Shown here: positions 1 to 7,000 of the stretch, one piece after another
How positions within the stretch are numbered: position 1 is the first letter of the stretch
Layout of the letters: each line of letters opens with the position of its first letter
NCBI GenBank assembly: GCA_036939755.1
Contig: JALLAZ010000719.1
Span: 1 to 12,705 of the forward strand
From: Stephanodiscus triporus
Taxonomy: Eukaryota > Bacillariophyta > Thalassiosirophyceae > Thalassiosirales > Thalassiosiraceae
Reading direction: 5' to 3'
Length of the DNA stretch: 12,705 bases
The notes under the pieces: model-generated
The model's database searches: none
What the model was told of the DNA's origin: nothing
Seen by the model: only the letters and a program-made list of their open reading frames with translations
Translations under genes and position numbers: made by a program

Positions 1-854
1 CACGCCTGTACGGTACCTACCGATAGGTAGTTACAGTACAGTCGCTGGCCTGGTTCGCAGATTTGGGTGGGTCTGCCTTGGTAGGGGACATTTGATTTCC
101 CCCAACGAACACGCGTACGCGTGGATATCCGACTACCCCTCCCACGCCGAGGACGTCGTCTCGCGCCTGGCGTCCTACGGCTTCGAGCGTTCGTCAGCAG
201 TACCCCGTCGGACAGTCGCGGCGACGACGACGACGCGGCGGCGGCGTTCGCGCGTCCGCGTCCGCGTCCGCCGACGACCGAGGTACGACGGACGGCATAT
301 CGTCCCCGTCGCGATCGCTCCGACCTCGAAATCGCGTCGACCATGTCGATCGACAGAGTCGCGTCGACGACCTCCGGCGGAACGTCGACGGCGCGATTCG
401 CCCTCGGGCTCCAGAAGGGATATCCCGACACGGCGACGACTCCGCCGTCGTCGTCGTCATTATCGCACGACGACACGTACGGATAGGCTTGGGGGTACCT
501 GCGCACCCACGCCGACTTGCACGAGTACGGTAGGAATTTCATGTCCCCCCGCTCGAAGCCGTAGGACGCCAGGCGCGAGACGACGTCCTCGGCGTGGGAC
601 GGGTAGTCGGATATCCACGCGTACGCGTGTTCCTCCCGCATGCGTCCGTTGTTGCCGTTGTTGCCGTTGCCGTTGCCGTTGCCGTAGTTGTTGTTGGAGG
701 AGGATAGGATGGAGATGCCGGGATCCAGGGAGGAATATCGGATCGCATGGAGGATGCCGGAGGTGGTGGCCGACGCGGCATGGTCCGATTTTTTCAGGTC
801 CGATCGGAAGACGAGGGAGGTCTTTTGTACCTTGGGGATGACGGGAGTCGTCAT
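1..854 (-). CDS. Unrecognised protein, partial at the left edge
   Basis: On the minus strand an ATG at 854-852 opens a frame that stays free of stops to the window edge (about 284 codons, no stop seen). The start is preceded by an A at -3 and by an AT-rich, TATA-like stretch. The first roughly 200 residues look like genuine protein: mixed hydrophobic and charged, with Tyr- and Trp-bearing segments such as EEHAYAWISDYPSH and SCKSAWVRRYPQAYPYV. An Asn/Gly run lies at about residues 46-64 and an Asp run further on. I recognise no family. From about base 190 downward the frame enters the other arm of an inverted duplication, read antisense, and becomes an Arg/Thr-rich string. The true 3' end or an exon boundary therefore probably lies before that point, or the arm is an assembly error. 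It diverges from the rhodanese gene on its right. Confidence 0.5.
   Translation of the reverse strand, partial: MTTPVIPKVQKTSLVFRSDLKKSDHAASATTSGILHAIRYSSLDPGISILSSSNNNYGNGNGNGNNGNNGRMREEHAYAWISDYPSHAEDVVSRLASYGFERGDMKFLPYSCKSAWVRRYPQAYPYVSSCDNDDDDGGVVAVSGYPFWSPRANRAVDVPPEVVDATLSIDMVDAISRSERSRRGRYAVRRTSVVGGRGRGRANAAAASSSSPRLSDGVLLTNARSRRTPGARRRPRRGRGSRISTRTRVRWGKSNVPYQGRPTQICEPGQRLYCNYLSVGTVQA
107..189 (+). repeat. Left arm of 83-bp inverted duplication
   Basis: This stretch is the reverse complement of 550-632 at 82 of 83 positions. The only difference is at 139 (C here, G in the other arm when read in the same direction). Read on the plus strand it encodes the same peptide that the other arm encodes on the minus strand, and the mismatch is synonymous. 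Similarity stops sharply on both sides. The 12-bp palindrome ACGCGTACGCGT lies at 111-122. Confidence 0.9.
550..632 (-). repeat. Right arm of 83-bp inverted duplication, within the coding frame
   Basis: Reverse complement of 107-189 with one mismatch. The spacer between the arms is 360 bp. This arm lies inside the plausible coding part of the minus-strand gene and encodes the segment from EHAYAW to SYGFER, so it is probably the original copy and 107-189 the derived one. Confidence 0.9.
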
Positions 855-1208
855 ACTTGGAGTGATTTTATATTTATATTGAACAGGGGGGGGGGGGGAT
901 TATTATTTTTTGGAGAGTTAAATATCTTTTTTTTTGGCGTGGTCCTGAGGGGCGGGGGGGGTAAAAGGTGACTGTGGAAAATATCCATGACAAAAAACAA
1001 CGGAGGTTTCCCCCCGGACGCATAAAAATTATCTCTCTCTCACCTGTGGAGTGTTGCCGCTCGCTCTTGCCTTTTCACTCTTTTATTATTATTCTACTAT
1101 GGCTTCGTTTCCATTATGTTGCTGGTGCCGATGATGCCCTTCTCTTGGCTGGGGGGTTGTCATGGAGGAAAGGGGAGATAGAAGACTCAGCAACGGAAAA
1201 ATTAGACA

Positions 1209-1216
1209 TCACGTGA
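1209..1216. promoter_or_regulatory. TCACGTGA palindrome (E-box/G-box-like)
   Basis: An 8-bp perfect palindrome with a CACGTG core, the classical binding core of bHLH and some bZIP factors. It lies about 135 bp upstream of the rhodanese-gene ATG. Binding is not shown by the sequence. Confidence 0.3.
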
Positions 1217-1266
1217 CTAACTTTCCATCGTGATGGCTCGGAAAGCCTTCCCGCCACCACTCCGTG

Positions 1267-1278
1267 ATTACCGGTAAT
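1267..1278. promoter_or_regulatory. 12-bp perfect palindrome ATTACCGGTAAT
   Basis: A perfect 12-bp palindrome about 70 bp upstream of the rhodanese-gene ATG, the kind of site a dimeric factor could bind. I do not recognise a specific factor. Confidence 0.3.
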
Positions 1279-1348
1279 AAATATTTGTGTGTGTGATATT
1301 CATTTTCCACCACCCACGCCTCCGCATCCTGCTCGCACGGCAACAAAT

Positions 1349-3821
1349 ATGCCCGACAACGACGACAACGACGGCTCCGTCGCCGTCGCCGCGATCGCCG
1401 CCGTCGCGGATGGGGACGGAACGAAGGGGAGATATGATGATAATAATAATCGCAAACGACGACTGAGCAAGCGCGAGCGCGCGGACCTGCGCAGGAAGAG
1501 GAGGAAAGGGGGGAGGCCTGCATGCGGATCCGGAGACGACGACGACGACAACGACGGCGACGGCGGCGGCGGTCGCCGAGCAGTTCCCACGACGACGATC
1601 GACGACGACGACGCGACGACGATGGCGACGCCGTCGTCGGGGGGGGGATGGACGCTCGAGGAGTACATGGCGGACTACGTCCCGACGCCCAAGCCGTCGT
1701 CGAGGAGGGCGGGGGGCGAAAATGACGCGGACGATAACGATAACGACAACGACGACGACGACGATAATAATAATAATAATCCGAAGTCGATGGGTAGGTG
1801 GTTCCCCAAGGCATCCGTGATCAAATCGTCCGTTTGCTATTCCAACGATTATCTCACCGTACTCGCCAAGAAGGCGCGGAAGGAGAAGTCGAAGGACAAG
1901 GACGAGAAGAATGCCACGACTACGGAGGAGGAGGAGGAGGAGCCGATGGCGTCGCTCGTTTTATTCTACCAGTACGTCTCCCCGCCGTGGAGTACGTCGA
2001 AGGTCGCATCCTTCCTATCGTACCTGACGAAAATCGTCAATCATCGCAACAACGTCGGGGGGAGAATACGCGTATCGTCCGAGGGGGTGAACGCCACCGT
2101 CTCCGCGGCGTCCGCTCCGAGAGTTGGGGGGGGGGACAACGGCGGCGATGGACGACGCCCCGCGTCGTTCCGGGCGGCGTCGACGCTACGTCACCTCGCG
2201 GAGGACGTACGACGATTCGACGCGAGGTCGTTCGTGGATACCGATTTCAAGTACGTCGACGGCCTGTCGGCCGATCGTCACTTCAAGGAAATGAAATTGC
2301 TCCCGGTGAAGGAATTGGTCTTCTACGGCATACGGGAGGAAGACGTACGCGTCGGCGGGAACGGCGACGGAGGCGGGGTCAACGGTGGCGTGCACCTCGA
2401 TCCGCGAGATTATCACGAGATGCTCAAGCGGAACGACGCGGTCGTGATCGACGTTCGCAATCACTACGAGGCCGCCATCGGCAGGTTCGAGGGGCAGATG
2501 GAGGTGAAGGAGGAGGGGGGGGACGGAGGCGGCGGCGGCGGTGGTGGTGCAAGTCCGGCTCTTCCGGCGAAGAAGGACGAAAACGGGAACAATGATGGCG
2601 ATGACGACGACGACGCTGTCAAAGAACGGGGAGGAAAAGGAGGAGGAGGAGGAGCGAGGTACATTGATCCTAGGATGCGCAAGAGCACGGATTTCGCGTC
2701 CTGGCTCGCTGAGCCTGATACGAAAAAGAAGTTGGAGGGGAAGACAGTGTTGATGTTTTGCACCGGTGAGGTTTTTTTCGCGCTTCGTTCCCCAACGGCC
2801 ACGTCACATTTTTGTTTGTCTGTTGCGTTTCGTTTTGTTTGTTTGCTTGTTTGTTTGTTTTTTCGGTTCTGCAAAAAACGAAAAAGACGAATCTCAACCC
2901 CGTGTCTGCGACGTGGTCGTTTTTTTTTCCTCGTCAGGCGGGATACGGTGCGAACGAGCCTCGGCGTACCTCAACTCCCAGATGGGATCAGAGGTCAAGG
3001 GAGTGTATCAGCTCAGGGGAGGCGTGGAGCGATATCTCCAATCCTTTCCCGACGGAGGCTTCTGGAGGGGCAAGAACTTCGTGTTCGACAAGCGCGAGGC
3101 GATAGGGCCGGGTAATGTCAACGGAGACGGCGGCGTGGTTCGCAGGGACGATGGCTTGGCGGGGGGAGCGATCGTATCCACCGCCGCCGCGGCGAAGGCG
3201 AATAAGAATGCCGCCCCAAGGGGGGGGAAGGGGGAAAGGGGGGATGGCAAATTGTTGTCCTGGGGCACAGAATGCGCAGTTTGCCGAAAACCGTGGGACA
3301 GGTACATCGGCAAGCGAAAGTGTTACACCTGCGGCGTTCCGGTGCTGGTTTGCGACGCGTGCTTGTCGCGATCGCCGCGTGCGCCGACGAAGAGGAAGAG
3401 GAAGAGGAAGAATGTCGAGGAGGGGGGGGCGGAGGCGGAGGAGAAGAGGGATGCGAGCGGAAAGGCAGAAGCGGATGACCAATCGAGGAGGGAGGAAATA
3501 GAGCGCATCCGATGCCCGTTGTGCATCGAAGAAGGCGTCACGGTCCCTGCCAAGGACGTTGAGTACACCGATAATGGCGTGCGCGGCAAGCCGAGATCGT
3601 CCTCCTTCGCCGAGGATGGAGGATTCGACGAGGGCTATGGCGCCGCATGCAAGATTGTGAACGCGAGGGACGACACCCAAAAGGCGGCGAGGTCGGTACT
3701 GAAATGGGGTGGGGGGCATGCCGCGAGGAAGAAAGAGAAGAGGAAGTTGTCGAGGCGACCGTGTCGATTCGGTGCCGATTGCGCTCGGAAGGATTGTTTC
3801 TTTTACCATCCTGAAAGATAG
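1349..3821 (+). CDS. TrhO/TSTD2-like rhodanese-domain protein with CCCH zinc finger (two exons)
   Basis: Exons 1349-2765 and 2938-3821 give 766 residues. The start is the first ATG in frame (A at -3). Residues 1-199 are acidic low complexity around a basic cluster at 35-56 that resembles a nuclear localisation signal. Residues from 200 (MASLVLFYQYVSPPW) form the acylphosphatase-like N-domain of the TrhO/YceA/TSTD2 family, followed by VDTDFKYVDG and FKEMKLLPVKELVFYG. The rhodanese domain starts near 349, with VVIDVRN, DPRMRKSTDF and the active-site loop FCTGGIRCERAS, whose nucleophile is Cys471. About 50 low-complexity residues interrupt it after FEGQ. Cysteine pairs at 585/588, 601/604, 611/614 and 665/668 look zinc-binding. 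The protein ends in a CCCH finger (C748-x5-C754-x4-C759-x3-H763). Bacterial TrhO hydroxylates tRNA uridine-34; the activity is inferred here, the family call is firm. Symbol withheld because the eukaryotic role is uncertain. Confidence 0.9.
2766..2937 (+). other. Intron of the rhodanese gene
   Basis: A 172-bp phase-1 GT-AG intron: donor accg/gtgagg, acceptor cgtcag/gcggg after a T-rich tract. Removing it joins FCTG to GIRCERAS and rebuilds the invariant rhodanese loop, which confirms both boundaries. The intron contains TTTG-type repeats around 2813-2865. Confidence 0.93.
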
Positions 3822-4006
3822 AGAGTAACTCTATAAAATATGAATCTTTTGAGGGATTGGGGTCTGACGAGAATATTGTATTTGTCCCACTAAAAAAAGT
3901 TATTTTGTAGCGAATAAATAGAATAGTTTCATGTTTAGGGTGCTAAAGCAACACCGTCATATGTGTCTGTCCGCTGCAGTACAATACAAAAAGCTACCGA
4001 CAAATA
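3822..4006. other. Convergent intergenic gap with possible polyadenylation signal
   Basis: These 185 bp separate the stops of two convergent genes. They are AT-rich, with AATAAA at 3913-3918 on the plus strand, a possible poly(A) signal for the rhodanese gene. The gap is too short to hold the acetyltransferase domain missing from the minus-strand gene, and none of its frames looks like one. Confidence 0.5.
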
Positions 4007-7000
4007 TTATCGTTCCACCATTCCCGCGCTCGATCGATCGGTAACACCTAAATCGTCATTCCAATCTTTTAAATGAGGTGCCTTGTAGTCATCCTGACTT
4101 ATGCATGTTCCATAGCCTTGTCGGGCGGTGAACAACTCCTCAAGCAATGCTCCGTCCTCGCAGTTTATGATATGCGCTCTCTCCACGCCATGTTCGATTG
4201 CCATGCTCGCCCATCCCATTTTGAGAATCATGGATCTTTGATCGCGATCGAGATTGCCACCATAGTCGGGGGTATTTTTCCAATGAGGAAATCCAGTCTT
4301 GGTGTCAATACTCAGTCCAAGGTGGGATACAATTTGAAGAGCATTACCTTTCGTTATCATTTGTATTCGTTGTTCCGGGTTGGTATCAGTTCTCCCGCGC
4401 AATATCATTGGGTTCGATGAGAAATAAACAAGTTTTGACGCTTTGAGAGCCCCTGCTGTGAACGCCGCCAAAGCTTCTGAGTGGATGTTTAGAGCATCGC
4501 CATCTTTGGTGAAGCCTAATGGCGTGAGAAGAACTACATCATTTCTTTCAAGAAATTTATTTATTCGATCAGTTTGCAACGTTGTTGGATATCCAGAGCG
4601 CTGAATAAGTTTGCAAAGGAAATGTGAGAGTTGACAGAATTATAGTGGGAGGAATTGATTTGAGGCATCAATTTCTATCGCAGGTTTGACTTACCTCATA
4701 GTTAACGCCATCAACGACCCCAAATTTCTCAGCGGTTATGAAGCAACCACTAACTACGTTGCAATCGGCACCTTGGTTTCTCAAGCAGCGATTGAGTAGT
4801 CTTTCCACTTCGAATCGGCAAAATCCAGCTTCCTCTTCAACAATGTTAAGTGTTTCGGCATCAGTGACTCTAACATCAAGATTTTTAGATTGGGCGAAAC
4901 TGTGAACATATGTATTCCCCAATCTCTCCAGAACCTGTTTCCGACAACCCACGCATATTATTATCTTCATTCCAAAGAGATAGGTTAGTGATATGTCATC
5001 CATAACTGCATTGAACCGTGAGACGTCGCAGATCAGATCTCCTGGGATGTGATAAACAATTGTTGAATGGCGATGGTTTACAATATACGGAGACGAATCA
5101 CGAAGGAGAGATACAAATGGAAACAATGACGAAATCTCTCCAGCCACTCCCCTCTGAGAAGTAGAGCGTGCGTTGATGTTGGGGCTGTTTATATCGAATT
5201 CTGCTTCCCACAATGAGACGATTTGTAATGCTTCGACGTCAGCGGCAAGGGCATCTAATACATCGCCCGAAGCAGGCTCTGAACTTGTACTCGTATCTCT
5301 CGGCGCAGTCTTCGCAGAGACTTTGGCTTTGGCTGCAATTTGCGGAGGTACATCAATTGCAGCAGTGATCGCTTGACTGTTGTGCTCTTTTTTCAATTCA
5401 CCAAGACGTTCTTCTAGCCTTTCCTCCAACAATTGATTTAATTTTTCTACCCATTCAGCCTCATCCACTTTTAATCTTTCCTCTTTTGTTATTGATACTT
5501 CAGCGCTGGACTTCACTTTCTCCTCGGCTATGCGTTCTTCCAGTCTTCGTTGGACTTGTTTGTTTTGTTCCTCGATCAACCGTGCTGCCTCGATCTCCTT
5601 AACTCGACCTTGCTCTAAATATTTTTCTTGCTCTTCTTTTTGTCGCATGGTCAGAGATCTTTCCTCGGCAAGACGTTCTTCGAGGGAACGGACTTCCATC
5701 GCGCGAATCGACTCCAAATCCAAGATGCGTTTCTCGGCTTCGGCCCTTTCCCGAGCTGCACGCGCTAGTTCCGCCTTTGTCTGTCTTCTATTTTCCTCCA
5801 TCATTTCTAATTGCCGTGCCAACTTAATTTCTGCATCAGCCAAAAGGTTGGCAACTCTTGCCTGTTCTTCAATTAGACGCTTTTCATCCTCCAGACGCCT
5901 TCTCTCGCTTGCTCTTTTTTTGACCGCGTCCTCTTTTTTCTTCCGTTCTGCCATGACCGCTTCGTCCTCGAAATCATTACGTGACTTTTCTACTTCTCCA
6001 CCAACATTGGTATTATCCACCACGACACGCCTCTTATCGTCTGTTTTGTCATTTTCCAAAGACCCCCCTGATTTTGAGGGACGGATTGAGCCAAGTCCAT
6101 AAACTCTTGATGAAGCAGTGCCATAAAAAGACTCTCCTGACCAAAGGTTCATAGGCTGCTTTTGCTGTCTACCCGATTCATTCCTATCTACAGAATAGCT
6201 ATCCATACCATCATTGTTCACGCTTTCCAGATCGATCACCGCATCAACAATCTCTAATGATTTTGGCCGAGGCCTCGATTCAGGGGGAGTGAAAGCTTTT
6301 GGAGCGAATGATGCTCCTGTTCCAATTTGCTTGTTTGTCGACTCTTTTCCGTTAGAAGCGGCCTCATCAGTGACTGTACTCTGAAAAGGCAGTGCAACTG
6401 CTCCTTCTTCATTGCCATCCCTGTCATATAATCCAGAAGCTACACTTTCATCTTCCTGTTTCTTGTTGGTTACGAAGTTATCGTTGGACGATTCAGATAT
6501 AATGATATTATTGCTGGCAATATCGATGTCATCATTAGAAACATCGCGTTCAGTTGAATACTCCGCATCGTTAGGAGTCNTCATTGCTGGCAATATCGAT
6601 GTCATCATTAGAAACATCGCGTTCAGTTGAATACTCCGCATCGTTAGGAGTCCCTTCGCTGACGGACTCCATACGAATATCGTCAATGGATGCAGCACCC
6701 TCCAGCGGTACAGTCAAAGGTTGCTTGAAGCCTATAGCTGGATTTTCTGTCGCAGGTACTGACATGACACCGATCTCCGCCCCTTTTTGAATGCCAAATC
6801 CTTTTTCGGTGATGATTGACTTCTTCACGAACGGCAGTCCTTTCCCAATACCGGGCTCAGATTTCTGCATACCTTTCAGAGGCAGTGGCGGCGGAGAAGG
6901 CAACGTGCCGCCCGTTGATTTCAAACCACCAAAAGCAATACCCTTCATTGGTCCGCCAATATTGTTTGAATCTCCTTCGATTGATAGCCCAACAGTTTTC

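Larger units (their letters stand above)
855..1348. promoter_or_regulatory. Divergent promoter region with palindromes and homopolymer tracts
   Basis: This 494-bp gap separates two divergent starts (854 minus, 1349 plus). It holds a run of 13 G at 886-898, T-rich stretches, an 8-bp palindrome TCACGTGA containing the E-box/G-box core CACGTG at 1209-1216, and a 12-bp perfect palindrome ATTACCGGTAAT at 1267-1278. The last two lie 70-140 bp upstream of the rhodanese-gene start. The short open frames here have no protein-like character. A promoter role is inferred from position. Confidence 0.45.

Noticed and set aside
1..632. Simple fold-back amplification chimera as the cause of the inverted arms
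   Set aside because: A plain fold-back predicts that 1-106 continues as the reverse complement of sequence beyond 632, and it does not; a more complex artefact remains possible.
92..841. Plus-strand open frame of 249 codons
   Set aside because: Its protein-like opening is only the inverted-repeat arm; the rest is an Arg/Thr-rich antisense shadow of the better minus-strand frame.
1289..1348. N-terminal extension of the rhodanese protein
   Set aside because: The extended frame would start at GTG; the first ATG in this frame is 1349, in good eukaryotic context.
2988..3809. Long minus-strand frame opposite rhodanese exon 2
   Set aside because: It is antisense to clearly conserved coding sequence and shows no recognisable domain.
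4007..5135. N-acetylglutamate kinase (ArgB-type) instead of synthase
   Set aside because: VRVTDAETL, FGVVDGVNY and CEDGALLEELF match the ArgA-type synthase kinase fold, and the Gly-rich kinase loop is not intact.
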